Of a stretch of DNA of 64,000 nucleotides, positions 12,555-23,153 are shown piece after piece (positions within the stretch are counted from its first letter, which is position 1; each line of letters opens with the position of its first letter). Location of the stretch: NCBI GenBank assembly GCA_027579435.1, contig JANBPK010001479.1, forward strand, positions 40,304-104,303, written 5' to 3'. Both the position numbers and the translations under genes were made by a program. This DNA is from Candolleomyces eurysporus (Eukaryota; Basidiomycota; Agaricomycetes; Agaricales; Psathyrellaceae). The notes under the pieces are model-generated. The model made no database searches, was not told the DNA's origin, and saw nothing but the letters and a program-made list of their open reading frames with translations.

Positions 12555-12950
12555 GTGTGTCGAGCAGAGAAAAATTCAAGGAGCGAGAGGTATGTCAAAT
12601 GGACAAGCCTTTAAATATATTACCGTAAACCAGTGCAAGAAATGTGGGCATGCTGCGTGTGAAGTTCATCCACAATCATTCTGCCCGTGTCCATCAACAA
12701 AACGTGTTTGTTCTTCCCCCCACACGCAGATGGGACTTTCGATCGCGACGACCCAGCTACTGTCCAAATCATCCCTCTCAAGTGCAATGTGAATAAAGTA
12801 AGAGGTATATTCCAGCTACCAAAGAGAAACGACGCGACACATATTCAGAATAACTAAGTGGAAGGCATAACACGAAGAAGGCTAACGTACAAAAGTCAAG
12901 GGTAAACATCGGTCTAGTACAAGTCAAGGTGTGATTCAAAGTCNAAAAAC
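12555..12950. other. Spacer upstream of ATPase copy 2
   Basis: No gene seen. It contains the upstream region of ATPase copy 2, of which only the first roughly 60 bases resemble the upstream region of copy 1, and then the 3' flank of the SAP-domain gene. An N at 12944 precedes an A-run just outside the stop codon at 12951. Confidence 0.5.
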
Positions 12951-15453
12951 TCAAACGTACATGTCATCCGAGTCCCACTCGTCAGGATCCGCCGTCGCCG
13001 GGACCTCCTGCTGCTCCTCCTGCTGCTCCTCGCCCTGTTGCTCCTCCCCCTGCTCCAGCTCCTTGAACTCTTCGAACTGCTCGTAGTACCTCTCCTCTGG
13101 CTCACAGCTCCCTTCGTCAATTTTCGAGCCACTAGAGACACTGACACTCTGGTCTTGTCCAAATTTGCGGCCACGGCCACTGCCCTCAGCAGAGCCGCCG
13201 CTTCTGTTGGACTTGCTGCTCTCACTCTCGCTATCCTCATAGGCCGGGTGCTTCTTCTCCCACTGCTCCTTATGCCACTTGCGCCACTTCTTCTTATCCT
13301 TCTCGTTCTCCATAAACCCAGACCCATCCACGATCGTAGTGTTCGTCTTCATCTTGCCCACAACGTTCTTCTCAAGAGAGCACAACTTCCAGACCAACTC
13401 CCTGTTCAGCATCTCCTTGCAGTCCTTGACCGTCTCACGCACGGCCTCCACGATCTCCTGCTGCTCCTCAAGGACAATCTTGGCATACTCTATCGTATCA
13501 GCCCAGTCCGGAAACTCCTCCTCAATTTCGCGAACCTCCCTCTCGAAAGCCTCGCTGCCCGAATCATCGAAACCAAAATGCGGCGCTTCAGGCGACTCGG
13601 ACTTGGGCGCAATCTCGGCATACATTGGATCTATCTCGATAGCACCCTCCGAATCCAAAACAGCCCGCTTCAAATCCTGGATGGCCCTGTCCAACGCGCT
13701 CTGAGGGCTCACCGGCGATCCACCCGCGCTCAGCTGTGCACCGGTCGGCGGAGAGACGAACGCCTGGCGGGGAAGCGTCAAAACCCTGTGCATCGTCGCC
13801 GGTTGCGCAGAGGGTGGTGCTCTGGGGGCACCCAGGGTCCGGGGAGTGGCCCTCGCCCGCAAGACACGGGAAGGGTGCGGGGTGCCGCCAGCGTGCCTCA
13901 GGGAATTTGCAGCCCTGTCTGGCGACCCGCTGGGACTCTTCTGTTGGTCTGCTGGAGGGACGAGCGACTGCTGGGGTCGCGTGAAGACCGGAGGAATCAT
14001 ACCCTGCGGGGGTGTCCTGAGCGCATCCGAAGTCCGGGGACGCTTGCCTCGGGGGAGTTTNCCCTTGCCCTCAAGACACGGGAAGGGTGCGGGGTGCCGC
14101 CAGCGTGCCTCAGAGAGTTCGCAGCCTCGTCTGGCGACCCGCCGGGACTCCTCCTCTCCGGGCTTCCTCGAGGGACGAGTGACTGGCGGGGTCGCGTGAA
14201 AACCGGGACAGCCATCTCAGGCTGTGGCGAGGGTGTTCTGAAAGCATTCGGAGCCAAGGGGCGGGCTTCATTCTGGGGAGAGGCCTGGTCCTGCGAGGCG
14301 CGGGGAGGGTACGGCGTAGCGCCGCCCAGTCGCCTTCGGAGAGCTGCCCAGTGCTGCCTCTCTCGTTCCCGAACCGCTGCCACGGCCCGGGGGCTTCGGT
14401 TGAGATATCCCATTGGTGCTGAAATAGGCGGCATGGGAGGGTACTGGAGCTCCTCGTCGTTGAAAACGACTAGGTTGGGGTCTTCGGGCGACACAGGGAC
14501 CACACCATAGAGGTTGTAGTGCCGGAGCCATTCGGGTTCTTCATACTGGGCGGCTGGGTCGAAGTTCTCCTTCTCCCCTTCTTCGGCTGACGGCTGGTTC
14601 TCCTTGTCTGCTTCTTCCTCGTCGGGCTCGTTCTCCTTGTCGGACGAGCTGTCATCGTAGAAACGCGGCCCGTCATAGAACGTGACCGCCCTTGGGGCTC
14701 GGTTCTCGTCTCCTCCTCCTTGGTTCTCTGCGTCCTCGTGCGGGTAGGGATACCCGTAGCCGTCCTCGCTTTCCGGGGAGGCAGACCGATACGGAGTGGG
14801 AGAACGCTCCGGGGAACCTTGTGCGGGGGGGGTGGGATAGGCTTCTCGCCCAGGACTCGGCGATNCCCCTGGAGACCGACAGTCAGTAATCCCACTCCTG
14901 AGGGAAGAACGTAGACGGAAGCGCCGTACCTCTCATGAAACGCACTTCTCCTCCTTCGGAAACTTCTTGGTACACTTCGACGCGCCTTCGCTTCGCGCTG
15001 TTGGACTGGCTGGGGACTGCGACGGAGAGGATGCCACTCTCGGTGCTCATGACGGAGAGATTGCGGTCGTCCTCGTCGATGTCGTCCTCGGCGCGTCTCG
15101 TGGCATTGCTGGTGTGCCGGTTCTCGTTCTCTTGGGTGGGACTTGGTGCCTGCACCTCGTCGCTTGAATCGGGGTCGTCTTCGTGGACTTCTGAGTCGTT
15201 ATCTTCGCCTTCAACTTCTTCAACTTCTTCAACTTCTTCTTTCTCTTCGTGAGCCTTGAGCTCGAGCAGCTCTTCGATGATGACTGTGCTCTTCTTGTTC
15301 GCCTTTACGCCGTGTGTCTGGGTTCCGATCGTCAGTACACAGACCGACGACGAGGAAGAACCTTTCGACGATGCTTACCTTGGCGAGATCCTGGAGCTCA
15401 CGACGAGTAAGAGCCTCGAGGGACTCTTTGGTGTGCTTCTGGAGGCCGGACAT
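12951..15453 (-). CDS. SAP-domain protein with internal repeat and long acidic tail
   Basis: Probably a nuclear DNA- or RNA-associated protein. Exon 1 (15379-15453) joined to exon 2 reads SLEALTRRELQDLAK then THGVKANKKSTVIIEELL, a clear SAP motif at about residues 11-43. Long low-complexity regions rich in Glu, Asp, Ser and Pro follow. A roughly 70-residue unit containing VFTRP and NSLRHAGGTPHPSRVLRAR occurs twice (about 14040-14260 and 13840-14000). The C-terminal part has a helical region (residues around EYAKIVLEEQQEIVEAV) and ends DEWDSDDMYV. Two places are unsettled: the splice near 14870-14930, beside an N at 14865, and a frame change near the N at 14061. It could also be two genes, but the part below 14880 has no Met of its own near its start. 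Confidence 0.6.
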
Positions 15454-16578
15454 CGCTCTCGATGATACTGAGGAGGTGATTGTTCTGGGTTGAAGTGGGC
15501 AGAGGACGAGAGTCGAGGACAGTTGTGATCGTGGCTGGTTTGTGGTTGAAATAGTGCTGCAGTCGTTGTGGTTCAAGTGAAAGAAGTGTTGGTCAATGTT
15601 TGGACCGCTTTTCAAGCCTGCATTTGGAAGCGCTCGCACGGGGGAACGGAGGAGGGTCCACAATGAATTTGATGGATGACCGGAGGTGAGGCCGGAGGGC
15701 AAAACTCCCGAGCTGCGGTTCTGGCTCTCGGGAATGCCAGAGACGGTTGGCTCTGTATTAATCTGAGCCTTGGGCTCTGGGTGTGAGCTGTGGAATGACA
15801 GTCGTTCGCAGAATTCTTGTATATTTCATTAAAATACATTGGGGTGCTCTTCCTCAGGTGCCACTCGTGCTAAGAATCGGAATCTCGAGAAACCGTCTTA
15901 GGGGTATCTCCTGCACGCGGTAGTGACTAGACAACGCGCATTCACCATCTTATCAGGCGTGCATTGCTCAAGCTTCGTTGTCNTTTTTCGTTGTTCGTTG
16001 TTCAAAGTTCTTGGGCCAAGACCTTGATTACCGAAAGGGGTTGAGTCGATCATGATTACGGGTGCCCACAACAGCGATATTGAGTGGCTCAGCGCAAAAA
16101 GACCATGGAATTCAGACAATAAGCGCTCTGATAACAAGATAGACCTCTGGGAACAGCGATAGAGCCACTGGAATTTTTAATTTTTTTTCTTTGCGAAAAA
16201 ATGGAGGACTTGTTTCGAATTACGGGGCACATCGTTGTTGATTACCTGTTCTGGCTCACAATAATTGAGGCCGGCAGGCACCGGCGCCGGGTACTCGTCC
16301 TCTGCAGACATGTAATTGCCGCTTTTCAGAGGACTGGGTGAGGTTGAAAGGGCATCTTTTTGCGTCTCCAAGACGAGACCGTATGTATACTCTAATACTA
16401 CAGAAGCCTTGATATGGAGACGGTTGCTCAGGACAGTCCGACGGACCATGGTTTCCACAGGTCCTTTACATCCATTGTCTACATTTCGGAGGAACTAAGA
16501 CCGGTATTTCAGGACATTCTGCTGTGCCTTGGACTTGAACTTGAACCACCACGACTATCTACCACTGAGTTTTCCGCC
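15454..16578. other. Divergent intergenic region
   Basis: Holds the upstream regions of the minus-strand SAP gene and the plus-strand coiled-coil gene. A 93-codon minus-strand frame at 16177-16458 has no domain, and it overlaps the likely leader of the next gene. Nothing else is recognisable. Confidence 0.5.
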
Positions 16579-17242
16579 ATGCCAGGAGTCACTACCAGGT
16601 CAAAGTCGAAACCCGCACCCAAGGTCGGAAAGAAGACACCAGGTAACGAAGTTGCTCAGAAGCCGTCGAAGCAGCCCCGGCATTTGAAAAGTGGGTGCCA
16701 CTCTATTCACTCTGGCTTCCTGAACTTGGGGTTTACTGTCTGTTGCAGAGCCGACCGGTGTGGTCGAACGTCCGCAGGCTTCGTCCGGGTCGTCACAGGC
16801 CTCTGATGGATCTTCTGAGAAGGTTGCCCCCTCAAAATCGCAATCGTCACAAGCCTCCGAGGAATCTTCCGAGGAATCTACCTCTTCAAAATTGCCATCC
16901 GAAGAAGAGGTCGATCTCACGGCGCGCCTCGTTGAGAGGGTTTCCAATGAGGCGAGCACGTTGCGCACGGAGGCCGGCAGAATGGACCAGGTGGCCGAAG
17001 AGCTCAAGAGACAGGTCCAGGCGCTTCGGGCAGCGGTGCAGATGCAGACGGTCAAGAGGGAGAGGATGGAGGCGTTTGTGGTGCACTGGCGCAAGGTAGC
17101 GAAGAAGATGCCTTACGAGACGCTCTGGGGGCCGGAGAACGGGAGGGTGGCCATGTACAAGCGGCCCAACGCGCCTGAGCCTGTCGAGGTTACGTCAAGC
17201 GACGAGGAGGGACTCGGATTGAGGATGAAGATATTTGTATGA
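16579..17242 (+). CDS. Small Ser-rich coiled-coil protein, function unknown
   Basis: Two exons (16579-16690 and 16749-17242) give 201 residues. The N-terminus is basic (MPGVTTRSKSKPAPKVGKK), which could be a nuclear signal. A Ser/Glu-rich linker with repeated SSQAS and EESSEES stretches follows. Then comes a predicted coiled coil of about 55 residues (around EVDLTARLVERVSNEAS to LKRQVQALRAAVQMQT). The tail is YKRPNAPEPVEV, SSDEEG and MKIFV. It is not recognised as a known family. It is arranged divergently from the SAP gene, and both look like nuclear acidic proteins, but no link is proven. Confidence 0.6.
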
Positions 17243-17620
17243 CGTAGAACTAGTGTATTTGATTCATCTCTGTGAGGCTGTATCCGTGAGGCAGCGTGAG
17301 AAGATATGATTTGTGCGTGTTAGGGCAGTTTGGTTGTTCTGTGGAGGCAGGGCCCGTCGTCGCCTCAGGACAGACCGTCTCTTCCTCTGCCGGATCGCTA
17401 TTCGACAGCGTCCGCCGCTTTTTCTTTCTAGACAAGGCCACCACATTCCAGCTGCTTTTTCGCCTGCTGGCAGGTCATTTTTGACGACCACCACCCGCGA
17501 CAAATCCCTACTCTTGAAAAAAAACACTCGTACAAACGCACACCNTTTTTTCCGTTTGAAAATTCGTGAGTCCTCTCCTCCCCGTCCTCCTCCCCGTTCC
17601 TCACCCCACCGGAGCCCAGA
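17243..17620. other. Promoter/leader region of eIF4G
   Basis: No gene. The last 100 bases before the ATG at 17621 are pyrimidine-rich (CTCTCCTCCCC runs), typical of fungal housekeeping leaders. An N sits beside a T-run at about 17545. Confidence 0.4.
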
Positions 17621-20600
17621 ATGAGCAAATCTTCGACTGCAACTCCAGCTAAACCGCTTCCAGTCAAGTCAGCCTGGTCAAAGGGTCCGCCGCAGACATC
17701 AGCGCCATCCCCCCGCTCCCAGTCTCCCGCCCCATCCGCTCAATCCCAACCCCATCTCACCCATTCACGACGCCCTAGTGCTCTTGGTCAGGCTGTTCCT
17801 ATCAAGGATGGTGTCAGCATCCCCCGCAACAACATGGGCGCCGCAGCCGCGAAGCAAGGTGTGCACCCCCTCCCTCCATGCTGTTCTCCCCGCTCACCCG
17901 CTCTGCAGGCTCCTCCGTAACTTTTGGTTCTATAGATGACGCATCTGCGCCAATATCATCGTCGCCAGCAGCTCCGAATCCCATAAAAGAGAGCGTCGTA
18001 AAATCTTTTGGCACCGTCCCAGCAGCTCCTGCGACGACATCGACCCACATCAATGGGAAACCATCGATATCATCAGCATCTCGCCCGGCGGGCTCTTCGG
18101 TCGCAACTCCATCGACCACCCCTTCTCCAGGTCTAGCAGCATCAACCTCGACATCCGCGACACCCTCCTCCACCTCTTCGGGACCCAAGCTGCAACGACC
18201 CGACATCAAAAAATTGTTCCAGAGTCCGTCGGCTCCATCAACAACAGAGACCCAGTCTCCGTCTCTGCGCCCAGCAGCGCTTCCGTCGCAGCAACAGCAG
18301 CCCCAGAATACCCCGTCTTCCTCATCACAAGGCCCTCCATTTGGCGGACCTTTCACACCCTTCGTACCCAATAGACAGCCTTCCACCGCATCCTCTGGGC
18401 CGAACAATGGTCCTTCGAGATCCCCAGTTTACTCCCGCCAGATGCCAAATGGCAGTGGTCCTCGCTCGCAGCCTCCTAATGGCGGTCCCACAACCGGCTT
18501 ACCGAGCCCTCGCTTAGGGCCGCCGCACACACCCCAGCAAGCAAACCCTCCCCAACCCCCTGCTCCGGTCCCTGGACAAGTCCAGGCGCCTCAAGGTTAT
18601 TGGACAGGATATTACGTACGTGTTTTAGCAATTTTACAAATGAAATTTTAGTGGCTGATTGGATTCATAGTACCCTCATCCGGACTACATGCAAGCATAC
18701 CCTCAGGCCGGCTGGGGGTATCCACCAGGAATGCCTCCCCAATCCGCCCATCCTCATGCACAACATATGCCGCAACCTCCCCACATGTCCCCACATCCGA
18801 CCATGTCCATGTCCCCACGTAATCCCCCTCACAATCTTCCTGGAACGCCAACCATGCCACATGCCGCGCCTAATCCGATCCACCCGCCTCACCCTCCTCC
18901 TCCCCTTCCCCATCCCTCGAACAATATTAGCAGCGTTGCGTCCCCGCCCCCCACACCATCAACGCAACGGCTGAGCGCCAATTCCAGTACCTTTGTCCCT
19001 CGTCCGACCAGCAAGATTGTGCTGAAGAATTCCGAGGGTAAAGAGGTCGATCTTGGATCTTTGGCCAAGACCGCCTCAGTTCCCTCTTCTACTGCACCAT
19101 CTTCTGGTCCGGCTTCTCCGTTCCGTGGCAATAGTCCTGGAACGCCCAAGCGTTCCTCGATTCGTATTGAGACGGAGGACCAACGGAAGAAGCGCATGGC
19201 AGAGGACGAGGAAAAGGAGAAGGAGAAACAGCGTCAACAGCAAGAAGCGGCAGAAAAGCTCAGGAAGGAAAAGGAAGAGGCAGAGCGCAGAGTCAAAGAG
19301 GAGGAAGAGCGCAAGAGGAAAGAGGAGGAACGCAAGAAGAAGGAACAGGAGGAGCTCGAGGAAAGGCGACGGGCTGAGGAAGAGGCGAAAGAGAAGGAAC
19401 GGTTGCGAAAGGAGGAAGAGGAACGCAAGAGGATCGAGGAAGAGGAGCGAAAGAAGAAGGAGGAAGAGGAACGTGAACGAGTCCGTAAGGAAGAGGAGGA
19501 GCGTAGACGCAAGGAGGAAGAAGAGGCTAGAATTCGCAAAGAGGCGGAAGAAAAGCAGCGTAAAGAGGAAGAAGAGAGAAAGGCCAAGGAGGAAGCTGAG
19601 CGGAAAGCTCGCGAAGAGGAGGAGCAGAGGAAGAAACGGGAGGCAGATGAGGCTGCAAAAGCGAAAGCGAAAGCAGCTGAGGAAGCCGCCGCACCCGAGG
19701 AGGGTGAAGTTGTGGAAACTCCTGCTGATGCCCCAGCCGTCAAGGATGAGCCCAAGAAACTGAAGGAAACCCTCCGAATCGATACCACCACTGCTCCTAC
19801 CTCGAATCCAGCCGACCTTGGAAAGAAACGTCCTGGTCCTCTCGATCTTTCCGCTGCCAAGACCAGCAGACAGTCCTCCCTCTCTACCGCTCGCAATATC
19901 GAGAACATCAACACCATCAAGTATCCTGAAGGTATTCAAAGTCCCAAGCCGGAACTCAACGAGAACGCAAAGGCAGGAGCCTTCCGGTATGTTCTTCGTG
20001 CAATGTCTGAAGAGCCTTTTACTAAGCTTCAATAGTTATGATCGCGAATTCCTCCTTCAATTCATGAGCGTCTGCAAAGAGAAGCCTCCCAATCTCCCTC
20101 CTCTCGATGCCATCGGCTTGGAGCCCATTGATGCATCCCAACTGGCAATGACTCGAGGTGGATCCGGTCGGCACCGCAACTCCTCCGCAGCGATGCCCTC
20201 GCGCCAGTCCTCTGTCGGCCTCGGCTTTGGTGGATCAGGATTCGGCAAACCCGCCGCCAGCAACTTTAGTGGTATGGGTAACTTTGGGACAGCAGGCAAG
20301 CTCACCAGCGAGGATCGGTTTGCCCTGGCGAACGCGGGCACCCGTTCTGCATCCGTCAACGCTGCATCTGGCTTGCCGTTTGCCGCTCGTCCAGCACCCA
20401 TCCAGCGAACAGCTAGCCAGGGCGGTCAGATCCGTGAGCGAACTCGCAGCAAGCGCGGTGAGAAGCGACCTCCTGCGGACAGCAAAGGCTATCAGCACGA
20501 CCGTGGATCAAACCATGCTCAGAATGCTCAAGCCATGAACCTCGAACCCGTCGCCCCTCTTCAGCCCACTGCTAACCGCTGGGATCGCAAAGCCATGGCC

Positions 20601-22518
20601 CAGGACCAGGATTCACCCGAAGTCGTCGATCGTAAGGTCAAGGCGCTGCTCAATAAACTTACGATGGAGAAGTTCGACTCGATTTCCGACCAGATTATCG
20701 CATGGGCGAACAAATCTGAACAGGAGAAGGATGGCCGCACGTTGATCCAAGTTATCCGAATTGTGTTTGAAAAGGCGACTGACGAAGCGACCTGGTCGGA
20801 GATGTACGCTCGACTTTGCCGCAAGATGATGGAGCGCATTAGCCCCAAGGTTCAGGATGACGGTATTACGAACGCAGAAGGCAAGCCAATCGCCGGTGGC
20901 CAGTTGTTCCGCAAGTATCTCCTCAATCGCTGTCAAGAAGACTTTGAGCGTGGATGGGTGGCGAAGGAAACTGCCGCCGCCGCTGCTGCGTCGAAGGCTG
21001 CTGAAGATGATGCTGTGAAGGCTGCCAACGCGGGCAAGGATGGGGACACCGAGGAAGTCGCTCTCTACTCGGACGAATACTATGCCGCTCAGAAGGCGAA
21101 GCGTCAAGGTCTTGGTCTCATCAAGTTCATCGGTGAACTGTTCAAGCTGCAGATGTTGACGGAGCGTATCATGCACGAGTGTGTGAAGAAACTCCTTGGG
21201 AATGTTGAGAACCCTGAAGAGGAGGAGATTGAGAGTTTGTGCAAACTCTTGACCACCGTCGGGGCTATTCTTGATACCCAGAAGGCTCGAGCGCATATGG
21301 ATATCTACTTCTCTCGCATGAAGGAGTTGACCAAGAGTCAAAATGTCAGCTCGCGTATGCAATTCATGCTCCAGGTATGTTTTTTACCATCTTGTTTGTG
21401 TGTATTATGAGCTGTATGCTGATCGTATTTTAGGATTTGATTGAACTTCGTGAACGCAAGTGGATTCCACGGAATGCCGCAGCTGCTCCAACAACTCTTG
21501 CTCAAGTCCACGAGAATGTGAGTTGCTGGTTCATTCCTGACGTTTGCCTATCTCATCCCTTTTGTTTAGGCTGCGAAAGAAAAGCTGCTCAGCGAGAAGG
21601 AGGCTTTCCAACGACAAGTCAGCATGTCTCGAACAAGTTCTAACCGTGGCCGTGGTCGCAATGACTTTGAGCAGACCAACCCTGACGGGTGGGCTGTCGC
21701 TGGTGGCCCGGCTCGACCAGCACCCAAAGCAGGGGACTTGTCCAACTTTGGCAAGATCAGCAAGGCCCGGGAGATGTCATTTGGCCCGACCAGCGTGTTC
21801 TCAGCTAAGAATAAGAACGCTGACAAGCGTGAATCTCTCTCTCGCTCTGCCTCGAGTTCCAACATGTTTTCCATGCTACAAGCTGACGCAGCGCCTGAGC
21901 CGAAGCCTGGTGAGTATTTCGGTGGAATTTATCTTTTTTTTTGACGTGACTTCTGATATTCTCCTTGTAGAACCGCAGCAGCGTCGTAAACTCGTCTTGC
22001 AGCCTCGCTCTGTTCCCAAGGATGAGACTCCCAGCACTAATCCACCTTCCCGAGCTGGGTCTGAAAGCGGCAGTGATGAGGAAGAATCGGCCGCTGCTCC
22101 TCCCGATATGAGTGACGAGGAGGCGAAGAAGAAGATCGAGGAAGATATGAAGGAGTTGTTCGCAGTCCGCAACCTTGATGAAGCTGAAGTTTACTTTACC
22201 GCACTCCCCTCGAAACATCATCAGACATTGGTTGACAAGCTCGTCACCAAAGCCGTCGAATCCAAAGCGACGGATGCGGAACTCGTGGCATCCTTCTTCG
22301 AACGTGCGAGCTCGAAGGAGTTGTGTTCATCAAGTTCGTTTGAATCTGGGTTCGAACCCATCGCGGAGTTTATCTACGACATTGCATTGGACGCCCCCAT
22401 GGCACCTCAGCTGTTTGCCAAAATGGTGAAGGCTGCAGGGCTGAGCGAACAAGCACGTCAACAGATAGCGTCGAAATCCCCCGATAGCAGCGACCAGCTT
22501 CTTGCTCTCTTATCGTAG
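17621..22518 (+). CDS. eIF4G: Translation initiation factor eIF4G
   Basis: Scaffold of the cap-binding complex eIF4F, acting in the cytoplasm and linking eIF4E, eIF4A and poly(A)-binding protein. Exons are 17621-17858, 17909-18615, 18671-19986, 20036-21374, 21434-21517, 21570-21909 and 21971-22518, exactly 1523 codons plus stop. The N-terminal half is Ser/Pro/Gln-rich and disordered. A very long Lys/Glu/Arg helix covers about 19180-19680. YDREFLL near residue 755 fits the eIF4E-binding pattern Y-x4-L-hydrophobic. The MIF4G domain lies around residues 950-1200 (VKALLNKLTMEKFDSISDQI). Arg/Ser-rich linkers follow, then a C-terminal MA3-like domain (SDEEAKKKIEEDMKEL to QLFAKMVKAAGLSE). The domain order matches fungal eIF4G, so the call is firm. 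Confidence 0.93.
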
Positions 22519-23153
22519 ATCCCTCCTAATTGGCATTATCGCATGTTGTATCTTTTTTGTCTTTCCCCNTTTTTTTCTCCCTCTGGTCATGGCATCTCTC
22601 TGTCGTATTACCCCGCACACTCATTGGTCCTTTTCTTCTCCAGCCGCGTTGGTCGTAGGCTCGATTATCCACCCGATTTTCTCACTTTCTTGTGTGTCTA
22701 AAGAACATTTTTTCCTCTTCTTATTCTCTGGTGAGAATGCTTCTTCCGACCTCATGCATAACTTATGTTGTTCATGTTCCACATCTGTATATATACTGTA
22801 GTAACCTTACGACCTTCCTTGCACCCTTAATTGACGCACGCTAGACGAAAATGGAGCATCATGCATCATGTTTACATTCAGGGGCCGGTGTTTGTGGCGA
22901 ACGGTGTTGTGATTTGGCACCGGCGAATGTCTATAACCAGGCATCTAGAATTTTCGCCTTGCTCCGTCTCAGATTCCCATTGTCCATCCACACCCCCATG
23001 CTGATACTATAAAATACGCGTCCCTCCGTCCAGGGTCTTCTCGTCCCTGCCCTCTATCACTGCTAGAACTAGACTCTGTCTCTCACTCCTCTTTGACGAC
23101 GACCGAGGCACGATATTCGGCACCCGACACATAGCGAACGACCTGTGCCTGGC
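22519..23153. other. eIF4G 3' flank and TRK promoter
   Basis: No gene. The first part is T-rich 3' flank (N at about 22569 beside a T-run). The second part carries the TATA-like element listed separately. Confidence 0.5.
23008..23015 (+). promoter_or_regulatory. TATA-like box of the TRK gene
   Basis: TATAAAAT lies 139-146 bases before the TRK start codon, followed by a C/T-rich stretch. Spacing and context suit a fungal core promoter. This is inference from sequence only. Confidence 0.4.

Noticed and set aside
13038..14510. 490-codon plus-strand frame
   Set aside because: It is the mirror of the Glu/Arg-rich SAP-gene coding strand and reads as Leu/Arg low complexity.
16177..16458. 93-codon minus-strand frame
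   Set aside because: No domain, and it overlaps the likely leader of the gene at 16579; composition gives no support.
19076..20032. 318-codon minus-strand frame rich in Leu and Phe
   Set aside because: Complement of the Lys/Glu-rich eIF4G exon; a shadow frame resembling a membrane protein only by composition.
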